Positions 1 through 10,855 are shown, numbered from the stretch's first letter. The stretch: 64,000 bases of DNA from Palaemon carinicauda (GCF_036898095.1 NC_090729.1:74651019-74715018), one strand, 5' to 3'. Numbers and translations: made by a program. Notes: generated by a model from the sequence alone, not told the origin.

Positions 1-65
<65 letters not shown>
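1..65. repeat. (GA)n microsatellite
   Basis: Almost pure GA dinucleotide repeat at the left edge. It directly precedes the truncated gypsy reading frame and may mark where that element is cut or expanded. It also hides whatever pol sequence lay upstream. Confidence 0.97.
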
Positions 66-68
<3 letters not shown>

Positions 69-72
69 ATAT

Positions 73-1461
73 ATGTGGGTGACCGAGGACATTACCAGGG
101 GTGTCCAAAATGAATGTCCTGATGATGCAGGTTTGATTGACTTGGGAGGTTGGGACATAAAAGAAGTCCGAGAGGGACAGAAAAAAGAGGAATGGATGGA
201 AAGAGTTCGAGCAGTGATTAAAGGGGAATCGGAGAGTTATCCATCATTTCTGAATGTGCCTCGTGAGAAATTTTTTATTGAAAAAGATATCTTATATTGT
301 TCTTACGAGAAGAGGGGAGAGGAATTTTGTGCACGGGTAGTTCATCCACCCTCTTTAATTAAACGAGCCATCCACATTGTACATGCAAGTCCGTATGCAG
401 GGCATTTAGGGATTGATAGAACATTAAGGAGAGCACGTGAATCCTTTTGGTTAGGAATGAAAAAATCTATGGAGAATTACATAAAAGGTTGTCATGCTTG
501 TAACTGTTTCAAAGAACATAAAAACACTGTACTGGAAGCCAGAAAGTGGCCCGTGATTCCTATTAAATTTTATAGAGTTCATATGGATGTAGTAGGACCA
601 TTTCCTACTGGGTTAACACAACATAAGTATATATGTGTATTTGTGGATGCATTTACTCGGTACACTCATATTTACGCAATTGTAGATAAATCGGCAAATT
701 CATTAGCCCGGGCGCTGTGTTCTTTCATTACTAGGTTTGGTTGCCCGAAAATTTTGATAAGTAATAATGGTCTCGAGTTTATAGATAAGGTGGTGAAATC
801 GGTCATGGACTTGATGAAAATTGAACACTTTTCAGTGACCACATATAGGCTTTCAGCAAATGGATTATTCGAACCGCATAATAGGGAAGAAGTGCAAATT
901 TTACGTCACTTAGTGGCTGATGACCCCCTTCATTGGCACGCCATGCTTCCTACAGCTGAGCTAGCTTTGAACATTGCATATAATGCTTCGCTCAGGGACA
1001 CGCCTTTCTTTTTAGTGTATGGACAGGATCCTGTGTTACCATATACGGTACTCATTAATTCGCAACAATTGCCAAATTATTCAACTGAGCAATACCGAGT
1101 ATAATTATTAAATCTATTGAGGAGAGCAATGAACACCACTGAAAGGTTTTTGAAAAGAGCTAATGAAAATCACAGCTCAAAGTATGATGGTCGGTTTAAA
1201 ACCGCACCGGTAAAAGTATTTGTGGGCGATCGTGTGTATTTAAAACTATTACAACCTAGGAAACACAAACTAGAGCCACCGTATTTGGGTTCGTATCGAG
1301 TAAAGATGGTTAAATCTAACACAGTTGTGATACAAAGCATTATTAATAGCGCAGTGTCTGAACATCACCAGGCACACATACATGTGGTGCCTGAAGAGGT
1401 AGTTTTCAAAAGTGTTCCTCCTTACCCCTGCATACGTGACATCCCTTTAGTTGATGAGTAG
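73..1461 (+). pseudogene. Ty3/gypsy-type integrase (3' end of pol), degenerate
   Basis: This is the integrase end of a Ty3/gypsy-like Pol. An H-H-C-C zinc finger is visible (HASPYAGHLG, then CHAC at 490-501). The core follows, with the first catalytic Asp in HMDVVGP (586-588) and the Glu in GLFEPHNREE (871-873). The second catalytic position, normally SDNG, reads SNNG (Asn codon AAT at 763-765), so one metal ligand is lost although the D/N-35-E spacing is kept. An in-frame TAA at 1102-1104 separates the core from a post-integrase segment (1105-1461) that resembles the C-terminal barrel of gypsy integrases (VGDRVYLKL, LEPPYLGSYRV). The 5' remainder of pol (protease, RT, RNase H) is not in the window. 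Family assignment is firm; inactivity is inferred from the Asn and the stop. Confidence 0.88.
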
Positions 1462-1497
1462 AAATTTTGTTTTCCTTTACTGTTGTTGTTTGAACAG

Positions 1498-1611
1498 ACC
1501 TCATTTCTTCTTTTGATGTGTTTTGAATAAACTTGATGATAACAATGTCTTCTTACCTCATTTCTTCCTTTGACGTGTTTTAAATAAACTTGATGATAAC
1601 AATGTGTTCTT
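1498..1611 (+). repeat. 57-bp tandem duplication carrying AATAAA
   Basis: Two adjacent copies of a 57-bp unit start at 1498 and 1555 and differ at a few bases. Each contains an AATAAA hexamer (1526-1531 and 1583-1588). They sit just downstream of the gypsy pol stop and could act as duplicated polyadenylation signals, or be neutral replication slippage. Confidence 0.8.
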
Positions 1612-2450
1612 ATGTTGATGCTTAATGTATACATAAAATGTTGTGGTAATTTTGCTGAGTGTGGCATTACGTATAACATTGCTGAGTGAACCTAAAAAAA
1701 ATCAGAGGTTAAATAGGTCAGGTGAGATCCGTCAGGCGTATGCTGTATTATTCATGTATTTATATGATTCCTGGTTGCTGGGGCTGGGGCAGTTCCCAAA
1801 TGGCAAGTGACTGCGGGATTAAAGTTCAGCCTTGAGGATAGGCAGTGTTAGAGAAGGTGTAGATATGAATACCTTATACTTAATGTTATAAGAGAAGGAC
1901 AGGAAGATGAATGATTTTCTCGGGAAAACGGCTAGTGGCCACCGATTGAAAGTTGCAAGTGCAAGTGTTTTAGTGATTTAAATAAATGGCGAAACGGTGG
2001 TGGTGAGTTGTGTTGCGAAATTGTGCCGTAAACCCGGACAAGTAAAATCGAGGGATGAAGGAATATCTATGCCTACCCCTGTCCCGCCCAAGAAGCAAGT
2101 ATTGGCCGCAACCAGAGAGAGTTATTGATGAGGTTGTGTAAAACTGATGTTATGATTTTTTTTGCTTTGGGTATTCTGTATTTTAGTTGTAGAGGTCTTA
2201 AGAAGAAATGAGTGGAATTATTTATATTGTATTGTGTACATTTTTTCATGGAATATTTCAATTTTTATTTTTTTTTGTGGAAGATGTGTTATTTTTTTTG
2301 GTGATTTCTATATACATGTATTTTTTGTTGCTTTTCTGTTTAGTACATGCCATACCTATTCCAGGTCGGAGTGACCTCCATATATCATAGACTAGTGAGG
2401 GCGAGTGCGCACCTCCTCCTGGACTGAGGAGCTTGGGGGGGGGAGAGTAA
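1612..2450 (+). other. Gypsy 3' untranslated region with polypurine tract
   Basis: There is no convincing open frame; the short frames of 60-70 codons here have no recognisable content. At 2434-2450 a run of G followed by GAGAGTAA precedes TGTCC at 2451. This has the shape of a plus-strand priming polypurine tract abutting a 3' LTR that begins with TG. There is no sign of an env gene in this stretch. Confidence 0.5.
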
Positions 2451-2727
2451 TGTCCTAATTCATGTATATATGTGTGTGTTGTCCATCAAGCTAAATGAAC
2501 TCAATGTTCATGAGTATTCCACAAAAACCTATGTCTCAGCTTGTTATTGTAAAAGATTGCATTTTGGTAGCAAAGGGAGTTCATTTGCATTTGGGCACTC
2601 GAGTTGACAAGTCCCTCACCTGAGAGGGTAGTTGTGTACAGTGTACTTACGAACGAACCGTTTGAAATAAATGAAAAAAACCCATATTCCGACGTCTCAT
2701 TATCTGTAAACATGGGTCATACATATA
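2451..2727 (+). repeat. Candidate 3' LTR of the gypsy element, cut by Tigger
   Basis: The segment starts with TG right after the polypurine tract. It contains an AATAAA signal (2666-2671) and ends where the Tigger inverted repeat begins. No second LTR is in the window, so the assignment rests on position and signals only. The right end may have been lost during the Tigger and (TA)n events. Confidence 0.4.
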
Positions 2728-3001
2728 CAAAGTGGAACCTCTACATACGATTGCCTTTACATACGATTGATCCAACATCCGAAGTAAAATTCCATACGAG
2801 TTGAATTTTCTCGAAGCGTCGGTTGTAGTTTCTAGTTTATGCCGGTAGATGGCACCACGTCGGAGGGATCGCCATTGAGCGTCGCGTCGGTTACTTCTCT
2901 GTTCTCGTGCGCATCATGTGGTTGTCCTCTGTTCGGTCCATTATTAACAGTGCTTATTATCTTCCTTTTCTCACGATTCGTTTTGGATTTTACGTATAAT
3001 C

Positions 3002-4830
3002 ATGGGTCCTAAGAAGCTTAGTTTCGGTACAGATATTAGTAGTGGTGAGAAAAGGAAGAAGGCAATGCTTTCATTAGAATTGAAGCAAGAAATTATAGAA
3101 AAACTTGAGCACGGTGTGCGTGTGAGTGATCTGGCTAAACAATATGGCCTGAATATGTCTACGATCTCGACGATCATCTAGCAGAAGGAAGCAATTAAAG
3201 CAGTAAAACCATCAAAGGCAATCATCATTATTTCAAAACATCGCAGCCCTACCCTGGAAGCGATGGAAAACCTTTTGTTAATATGGATAAGGACAAAGAG
3301 ATTGTTGGCAATACTACCACTGAAACGATCATTTGTGAGAAGGCCAGCGCTGTCTATTGTGACTTGAAGGTGGCAAGTTCTGGGGGTGACGCGGGGGAGA
3401 GTTCAACAGATCCTACGACGGAGGAATTCAAGGCCTCTCCCGGTTGGTTCGAGAAATTTAAGAGACGGACTGGGATTCATTCAGTTGTTTGGCACGGAGA
3501 GGTTTTAAGTTCGGACACCATGGGTGCTAACAATTTTGTCAAGAAGTTTGAAAAAATCGTGGAGGATGAAGGCTATGTAGAGCAGCAAGTTTTCAATTGT
3601 GATGAAACCGGTCTGTTTTGGAAAAAGATGCCTAGTTGAACATACATCACCACCAAAGAGAAGAAAATGCCTGGACATAAGCCTATGAAGGATCGGTTGA
3701 CTCTTGCCCTATGTGCCAATGCCAGCGGGGACTGCAAAATAAAGCCGTTATTGGTTTATCATTCCGAAAACCCTAGGGTATTTAAGGTAAATAGGACTAA
3801 TAAGGACATGCTGCATGTTTTCTGGCATGCTAATTCAAAGTCTTGGGTTACTAGGCATTTCTTTGTTGAATGGGTAAACCAAGTTTTCGGCCCTGCTGTC
3901 AAGAAGTACCTTCAGAAGAGGAATTTGCCTTTAAAGTGCTTGCTTTGCTAGGATAAGGCTCCCGCTTACCCCCCAGGACTCGAAGATGATATCATCGACC
4001 AGTCCAAGTTCATCAGAGTCCTATATCTTCCACCGAACACCACCCCTATCCTCCAGTCCGTGGACCCGCAAGTCATCTCTAATTTTAAGAAGCTCTACAC
4101 CAAGCACTTATTTAAGCAGTGCTTTAATGTCATGCAAAGCACCAACTTAACTTTGTGTGAATGTTGGAGGAGCCATTTCAATATTGTGCACTGCTTGAAG
4201 ATCATAGATTAGTCTTGGGAGGGAGTAACTCGACAGACACTGAATTCTGCGTGGAAGAAACTTTGGCCTGTTGCTGTTTCTCCCAGAGATTTTGAAGGTT
4301 TTAGCCCCGAGCCTGAACTTGTGCTTGCCGTCGAGGAAGACGTAGAAGAGATTGTATCCCTTGGCAAGTCTATGGGTCTGGAGGTCGATGAAGATGACAT
4401 CACCGAACTCGTCGAGGAGCATCATGAAGAGCTCACCACCCAGGAACTCAAGGAGCTGCATGCCATGCAGAATGATGAGTTCCAAGTGCAGTTGAGTGAG
4501 TCGGAGGACATCGAGGAGGTAGACCACATCTTAAGTTCGGCTGAAATAAAAGAGATGTTAGAACATCATCAACACATGGTTGACTTCATTGATAAGTATC
4601 ACCCACAGAAACTTCAGGTTTGCCATGTAGTTTCGCAATTCGATGATGTCTGCTTAACCCATTTCAGAAAAATTCTGAAAAGCCGTACCAAGCAACTTTC
4701 TCTCAATAGTTTCTTTAAAAAATCTACGAAGGGGTCTAGTGATCGTGATGAAGAGAAAAAAAGTGAAGCAAAGAAAACTAAGATTGAATTGAATGAAAGT
4801 GAAAAATTAATAATAAAAAAAAAAATGTAA
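3002..4830 (+). pseudogene. Tigger/pogo transposase, broken by stops and a frameshift
   Basis: From ATG 3002 the N-terminus carries a pogo/CENP-B helix-turn-helix (LELKQEIIEKLEHGVRVSDL region), ended by TAG at 3179-3181. The frame then shifts before 3283. The next block has the CENP-B-type DNA-binding part (ASPGWFEKFKRRTGIHSV) and the DDE core. All three catalytic Asp codons survive: NCDETG (3601), the Asp of DKAPAY at 3952, and QSVDPQVI at 4063, with 36 residues between the last two. In-frame stops lie at 3637, 3949 and 4210. From 4213 an acidic C-terminal tail is open to 4830. Family assignment is firm; it cannot be made as one protein. Confidence 0.9.
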
Positions 4831-5238
4831 AAATTTTGAAATAAAAAATAAAAAAAGAATAAATAAGGTACGTTGGGTTAAAGTTCACGTAGTGTAAGTT
4901 AGAGTAAGTTACGGTACGTTATCACAGTCACCATCTCTACCTCCTCGCCGACCGTCCGTCTCCTCCTACGTAGCAAAGCCTAAACTTGCGTTGGCCTTTC
5001 TCTAAGGTAAAGTGACAATAAAAACCCCTTTTTTATTTATCATTTCTTTATAATTATTATTTTTTACATCTCTATTATACAATGCTATTGTATTATATTT
5101 ATGTGTAATTATGTGTAGTAATTTATTGAGGGGTTATCATTGGTTTTTGGGCTGTAGAACGAATTATACGAATTACAGTGAATTCTTATGGGAATATTCG
5201 CTCCAACATACGAATTAAGATCGTATGTACAGGTTCCA

Positions 5239-5243
<5 letters not shown>
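4831..5243 (+). other. Tigger 3' untranslated region
   Basis: AT-rich non-coding DNA between the transposase stop and the right inverted repeat. Its reverse complement is recognisable at 28004-28425, which shows that it belongs to the element and not to host DNA. Confidence 0.75.
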
Positions 5244-5293
<50 letters not shown>

Positions 5294-5304
5294 TACATAT
5301 ATAC

Positions 5305-5376
<72 letters not shown>

Positions 5377-5392
5377 ATATATGCATGTATAT

Positions 5393-5458
<66 letters not shown>

Positions 5459-5460
5459 TG

Positions 5461-5510
<50 letters not shown>

Positions 5511-5549
5511 TATATGAATATATATAATATACATATATTTATATATGTA

Positions 5550-5614
<65 letters not shown>

Positions 5615-5700
5615 TGTATATATATATTTATATATATACATATATGTATATATATATATTTATATATACATATATATATATATATATGTATGTATATATA

Positions 5701-5762
<62 letters not shown>

Positions 5763-5801
5763 CACAGTATATATATGTATATATATAGACATATATATAA
5801 G

Positions 5802-5858
<57 letters not shown>

Positions 5859-5862
5859 TGTA
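5244..5862. repeat. (TA)n microsatellite, about 620 bp
   Basis: Long alternating TA, interrupted by CA/GT steps and by short motifs such as TACTGTGTA (5548) and ACACAGTA (5761). It begins directly at the Tigger right end. Repeated Tyr-Ile translations in every frame are artefacts of the repeat. Confidence 0.97.
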
Positions 5863-5944
5863 CAATACTTTGTTGTTAAAGGTTTTCTATGGTTGATGTA
5901 TATAACATTGGTAATGCATTACTCCGTATCATCATCATCATCTC

Positions 5945-6599
5945 CTATGTCTATTGACACAAAGGGCTTCGGTTAAATTTTGCCAGTCTTCACTATCTCT
6001 AGCTTTTAATTCAATACTTCTTCATTCATCATCTATTTCTCGTTTCATAGTCCTCAGCTATGTAGGCCTGGGTCTTCCAACTCTTTTAGTGCCTTCTGGA
6101 GCCCAGCTGAACGTTTGGTGAACTAATCCTTCGTGGCAAGTGCGAAGAGCATGCCGTAACCATCTCAATCTACCCCTCATCATGATTTCTTCCACATATG
6201 GCACTCGAGTAATCTCTCTCATATGTTCATTTCTAATCCTGTCCTGCCATTTAACTCCCACTATCCTTCTGAGGGCTTTGACCTCGAATCTACTAAATTT
6301 ATTGGAGATTGTTTCATTGTCATACCTTGACTCATGCTCATAGAGTAACACCGATCTCTCTAAACCAATATATAATCTTATATGTAATTTCAGAATATTT
6401 TATTTCCTAATTTTACTCAATGTAGCTATTGCCTGATTTGCTTTTTTCAATCTTTCACTAAACTCTAATTCTAAAGACCCTGTATTGGAGATCATAGTTC
6501 CTAAATAATTCAATGATTTTACCTCATTAATCCTTTCTCCTTCCAATGATATTTCATCTTCCATTGTATACTCTGTTCTCATCATCTCTGTCTTTCTTC
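5945..6599 (-). pseudogene. RTE-like LINE ORF, C-terminal part
   Basis: Two minus-strand blocks match the tail of RTE-class LINE proteins. The block near 6400-6599 has the conserved NYLGTMIS segment followed by helices rich in Lys and Arg. The block near 6058-6351 has the LRRIVGVKWQDRIRN and RLRWLRHALR signatures and ends with GRPRP. A stop and a frame change lie between them (around 6352-6400). It is the downstream half of the protein whose RT core is at 9423-10430. Confidence 0.82.
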
Positions 6600-6722
6600 T
6601 ACAGCAATACCTTGAGATACGAATGCACTAACATATGATTTTTTGAAATACCATGATACATTGTATCTATATGATGCCCTAAGATACAACGATTTTTCTG
6701 AGATACAATTCCAAAATTTGCG

Positions 6723-8385
6723 TGACGCCATCGGTTTAGCTTTTTGATCTCGTGCATTAAAACTCTGTTGATGGACCTTTATGCTTATGGGGGTGTAGAC
6801 CCAAATGGTATTTTTCCTTTGTTTTTTATAAAGACTGCAGATTTCTTAGCTCTAAAGTTATCTGTTATTTTGCGCAAGTTAACAAGAAGAGGAGCTTTTA
6901 GCAATTGTTGGAGAATTGGTAATGTTACTCCTCTATGTAAATGTGTTTGCTGTAGCTTAAGTACAACTGATTACCGCCCACTTTTCATAATTCCCATATT
7001 ATCTAAAGTTTTTGAGCGTCTTTTGGCAAAATGTCTTAGTAGGTTTGCTAGGTTCCCTAGTTTGCAATTTGGTTTTGGTAAAGGGCTTGGAGCATGTGAT
7101 GCCCTTCTCACAATCTCCAATGCTGTACAGAAAGCCCTTGATGGTGGTCAGGAAGTTTGTATAATTTTCAAACTCAAACAGTTGAGAGTGGGTGTGTCGT
7201 TTCTTAGCATCATTAATGAACTTTTAAGTAATAGATCGCAAAGAGTTGTTGATGGGTACCGTAGTGAGTATAGGAATGTGATATCTGGTGTAGTGTTTTT
7301 GGCCCATTACGTTTCATAATATATACACATGACGTGTGTTTTAGTCTAGAAAACAAGCTTGTTGCATATGCAGATGATGCTACTCTCTTTGCATCAATTC
7401 CATCTCCTGAATGTAGATCTGGGGTTGGTTAATCCCTTAATAGAGATCTAGCTAAATTTAGTGCATGGTGCAAATTATGGGGCATGAAGTTGAATCCTAA
7501 CAAAACTCAAAGTATGATTGTAAGTAGGTCAAGGACCGTGGCTCCTCAACATCTGGATCTCAGCATTGATAATGTTTCTTTAACTTTGTATGACTTAAAA
7601 TTTTAGGTGTGACCCTCAACAGCAAATTTACTATTGAGAAACACATTAGGTCTGTGTCTTCTTCAATTGCACAAAATTTGGCTTATTGAGAAAGTCTTTC
7701 AAGATTTTTGGTGATCAATCTATTCAGAAGTGTTTTAATTATTTCATTTTACCTTGTTTCGAGTATTGTTCTCCTGTCTGGTCTTCAGCTGCTGATTCTC
7801 AACTTAATTTGTGGGACAGGAACTTATGGTCTATTAAATTTCTTACTCATGATCCGGATATTAATCTCTTGCACCGTTGTTTAATTAGTTCATTATGCAT
7901 GGTGCATGAGATTTTTTTATAATTCTGACCATCCTTTGCATTTAGATCTTCCCGGACAGTTCCATCCTGTTTGTAATACAGTATTGGGTGTGCAGTTAAT
8001 TCTAATAGCCAGGTCTTCTACATCATGAGGCTCAATGCTACATAATACTCTACAAATTTAATTCCATCTGTGACCAAGTTGTGGAATGATCTTCCTAATC
8101 GTGTAGTTGAGTCAGTTGAACTTGAAAAGTTCAAACTCGCAGCAAAGGTTTTTATGTTGAATAGGCTTACTTATGTCGTTTTATATTTTATATATCAAAT
8201 ATCTGTTTTAATGTTGTTAATGTTTTTAAAATCTTTTCTTTTAGTTTTCCATTACTTATATTGTTTATTTATTTCCTTATTTCCTTTCCTTACTTGACTA
8301 TTTTCCCTGTTGGAGCCCTTGGGCTTATAGCATTGTACTTTTCCAACTAGGGTTGTAGGTTAGATATTAATGATGATAATAATCG
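6723..8385 (+). mobile_element. Jockey-like LINE inserted in the pogo element
   Basis: This is a 5'-truncated non-LTR element with RT, thumb and C-terminal segments. Its 3' tail is TTTTCCAACTAGGG followed by a TGATGATAATAAT microsatellite ending about 8385. Pogo sequence resumes after the tail. The 5' boundary is approximate (6720-6745), and I could not define a target duplication by eye. Confidence 0.8.
6744..8205 (+). pseudogene. Jockey-like LINE reverse transcriptase, degenerate
   Basis: The order of conserved pieces is clear: DYRPLFIIPILSKVFERLL (finger region, near 6972), QFGFGKGLGACDALL, NRSQRVVDG, the YADD box at 7367-7378, KLWGMKLNPNKTQSMIVSRS, FILPCFEYCSPVWSSAADS (near 7746), and TKLWNDLPNRVVES (near 8071). 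The frame changes near 7295, 7600 and 7680, and stops interrupt. Between GGQEVCIIF and KLKQLRVG (near 7170) the block that should hold the first catalytic Asp (the SAAFD motif of this family) is absent. The copy therefore lost an active-site residue by deletion. Confidence 0.85.
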
Positions 8386-8554
8386 GCTACCCGAGTCGAT
8401 CCGAATGTTCACTCTGCACCCGAGGTTACCCGAACTTCTCTCTCCTAGTGTGTATGTTGTCGTCGTATAGAAAACATTGTGTTGTTGTGTGTTTACGATT
8501 CTCGTTTGTTTTCATCTATTTTATTAACATTTGTTAACATTTATTGCGTGAACC

Positions 8555-8790
8555 ATGCATCCTAAGTCTAAGGATAAGGATGGGGATAAGAAAAAATCAA
8601 GAAAATGATCTCGATAGAAATAAAGCATGAGATAATAGGAAAGCATTAACGAGGTGTGAAAATCTGTGATTTGGCCACTGAATATGGCCGAAATGCATCT
8701 TCCATATCCCCCATTCTCAAACAAAAGGACGCAATAAAGAAGGTGCAGCTTTCTAAAGGCCTAACTATTATGTCAAATTTGTGTTCTGAT
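8555..8790 (+). pseudogene. Pogo-like transposase N-terminus (helix-turn-helix only)
   Basis: From the ATG near 8555 (MHPKSKDKDGDKKKS) a frame change and a stop interrupt a CENP-B/pogo helix-turn-helix. The recognisable piece is VKICDLATEYGRNASSI (from about 8657), followed by ILKQKDAIKKV. It parallels the N-terminus of the transposase at 3002. No catalytic domain follows; the sequence passes directly into the 3' non-coding part of the element. Confidence 0.75.
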
Positions 8791-8824
8791 TTGCATAATG
8801 AGATGGATTATTCAACCTTTTCAG

Positions 8825-9175
8825 TTGTGTATAATCTTGCCGCTCTCTACAGCTATCATATTGTGTTTGTGTGCTCTGGTAGCCTTGCTTATCACCCTCC
8901 CTCCCTCCTGGCATGCATCCCATACGCTGCTAGTGTTCGCCTAGGCGGTGAGTGCAGGTTATTTTTTTTGTTTTTTACTCATTCTTAAAAAATGAAAGCC
9001 TTAAATATTAAGCATTCAGTATGCTCATACAATGTTTTAATTGTGTTTATCTTGCCGCTTTCTACAGCTACCACATTGTATATGTGTGTGTGCGTGGTAG
9101 CCTTGCTTCTCTCCCTTCCGCCTCCTTGCATGCATACTGTACGCTATCACTTGCCTAGGCGGTGAGTACAACTCT
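8825..9175 (+). repeat. Direct duplication of about 130 bp inside the pogo 3' region
   Basis: A segment beginning TTGTGT near 8825, with TGCCGCT at 8838 and ending in GCCTAGGCGGTGAGT (near 8953), recurs 215 bp downstream (TGCCGCT at 9053, ending near 9168) with scattered changes. It holds no coding content and may be a local duplication specific to this element. Confidence 0.75.
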
Positions 9176-9422
9176 ATTTTTTCTATTGTTTTTATTAACA
9201 TTTATTATTGTATAACAATTTCCTGGTCATTACTGTTGTATTATCTTTCTTTAGTGATTGTTGAGTGTAATTTGAGCTTGTTTTGGGTAAATTTCTTACC
9301 CTGGGAGCGGATTTATTGTTTCTTTTAATTCAAATGGGAATAATTATCTTGAGATGCGATTATTTTGAGATACGTCGGCTGTCATGGAACGAATTAAATT
9401 TGTAACTTAAGGTATTACTGTA

Positions 9423-10430
9423 TTTATCTTCAGCCCAACTTCGTGTTAAATTTCATACATTCTGGTAAGCAAGCATTGCAAATCCTGTGGTGTTCTGCTA
9501 ACAAGGACAGCATCATCAGCATACTCTAGGTCTGCTAAATTCCTATCACCAATCGAATCCAATCCTTTTCCAACATCTCCGACCGTTCTATGCATTACAA
9601 ATTCCATGAGGAGGATAAACAACATAGGTGACAACATATTCCCTTGGAGTTCTCCGCTTTCACTGGAAATTCATTTGATAAGAATCCATTAACATTAACT
9701 TTTTACTTGCTATGCTCATAAACAGACTTAATCAAATTTACATATTTAAGAGGAATTCCATAATAACGCAGAACTCTCCACAAAATTGACCAGTGTACAC
9801 TATCAGAGGCTTTTTCATAGTCCTCAAATACCATCAAAAGGTGATTTCTATATTCCACGCATTGCTCTACAACATGGCTCAAAATGAAATTTTGGTCAGT
9901 GCAACTTTTTCTTTTACTAAATCTCTTTAGTTTTTTGAGGATAGATTCGACTTCAAACACATTGAATTCATTCATGGGCACATCAAGGTCTTCATCAGCT
10001 TCAGGTATATCAATCAAACCATTCCTTTCATATCTCCTATTCATCACCTCACTAAAGTGTTCCATTCAACGTTGTCTTTCTTCATCTTCTGTTGCTATAA
10101 CAGCCATCTCTCTTTTTGATGGGTGTATGCTTCTTTTTTTTTCCCAGTCGAGATGTCAATAATTCTACGAGCAATTCTTACATCATAGCCATTTCCTGAA
10201 TTCATAGCTTTGTCAGCCTCATCTGCTTTACTGTCTAAATATTCTCTCCAGTCATTCCTTGCTTTTCTTTTGACCTCGCTGTCAATACTGGAAAACTTAG
10301 CATGCTCTACCCTGTAATTTTCATCACTGCCTCAAAAGCTTTCAACAATCAATTTCTGTCTCTGTCTTCTTTTTATAGTATCCTTAGTATCATTTGATAT
10401 CCATGGTTTTTACTGCGTACAGATTGCCCA
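9423..10430 (-). pseudogene. RTE-like LINE reverse transcriptase, N-terminal and core
   Basis: On the minus strand a pre-RT segment (about 10430-10070) leads into the RT. EHFSEVMNRRYERNG starts near 10065, then the finger helices, and then the first catalytic box in the form FEDYEKASDSV with RYYGIPLKYVNLI (near 9730-9830). After a frame change near 9640-9700 comes LSPMLFILL and the catalytic YADD box (9512-9523) in LEYADDAVLVS. The reading stops just before the pogo insertion at 9421. Both catalytic boxes survive; the frame is broken by one shift and a stop near 9445. Confidence 0.85.
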
Positions 10431-10440
10431 TTTTAAACAT

Positions 10441-10855
10441 TTTCATGTATATGAGCTCTGGGTATGATTAGATATTGTACTAGCAACTATTATCTGCTAA
10501 ATTTGTTAGGTCCTTAGCTTATGGGATACCCGTGTACATTAATGGGTTTGTACTGAAAAAAAAAATTGGTTTACATAAAATTATAGTTTTAGATTTGCTT
10601 TGTTCTTTGTCTAGCAAATTTTAATAATTGCATACACCACCTTGTCATATAGGTACTACAGAAACTGAAGGTGGATTTGACAAAAGGGAGTTCATATCCT
10701 AGTGGAAAATACTACAGCACCATACCCAATTATCACTAATTGATAATCCATGCAATAGTGTCTTGAAAAGTAAAATGGCTTTTAAAATTGATTGGTCTTA
10801 TGGACCCGACTTTTAAAAAAATATATATATATATATATAGATTTATTTCTTTCAG
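10441..10855. other. Non-coding stretch upstream of a host-like exon
   Basis: AT-rich sequence without an open frame. It ends in a short TA run (10822-10839) and a pyrimidine-rich stretch with TTTCTTTCAG at 10846-10855, a good 3' splice site. It is therefore best read as the end of an intron. Confidence 0.6.

Larger units (their letters stand above)
2728..5243 (+). mobile_element. Tigger/pogo-type DNA transposon, about 2.5 kb
   Basis: The ends are inverted: the left reads CAAAGTGGAACCTC and the reverse complement of the right reads CACAGTGGAACCTG, both continuing into TACATACGAT. TA dinucleotides at 2726-2727 and 5244-5245 fit the TA target duplication of Tc1/mariner superfamily elements. 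A decayed CENP-B/pogo-like transposase fills the middle. The right end runs straight into a long (TA)n tract, so the right TA is ambiguous. A reverse-oriented relic of the same family's 3' end lies at 28004-28425. Confidence 0.88.
6602..9420 (+). mobile_element. Second pogo/Tigger-like element, itself split by a LINE
   Basis: The left end (CAGCAATACCTTGAGATAC from 6602) and the right end (CTTAAGGTATTACTG ending at 9420) are inverted. TA flanks both sides (6600-6601 and 9421-9422). A plus-strand transposase N-terminus at 8555 lies about 290 bp from the left end once the LINE at about 6723-8385 is discounted, close to the 274 bp seen in the Tigger at 2728. The rest of the transposase is missing, so this is an internally deleted copy. 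Confidence 0.85.
5925..10440 (-). mobile_element. RTE-like LINE (minus strand), split by a pogo element
   Basis: Reading the minus strand from about 10440 down to 5925, the segments run in the order expected of an RTE-type LINE: pre-RT region, RT with DYEKA and YADD, then the C-terminal domain. A GAT-type tail (TCATCATCATCAT on the plus strand near 5929-5943) marks the 3' end. The element is interrupted at 6602-9420 by a pogo-like transposon. Removing that insert and one TA rejoins the LINE frame without a gap. No endonuclease domain is present, so the LINE is 5'-truncated. Confidence 0.85.

Noticed and set aside
5178..5879. Long frames of repeated Tyr and Ile on both strands (also at 27044-27314, 43221-43415 and 44212-44900)
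   Set aside because: These are translations of (TA)n microsatellite DNA; they occur in every frame and have no other content.
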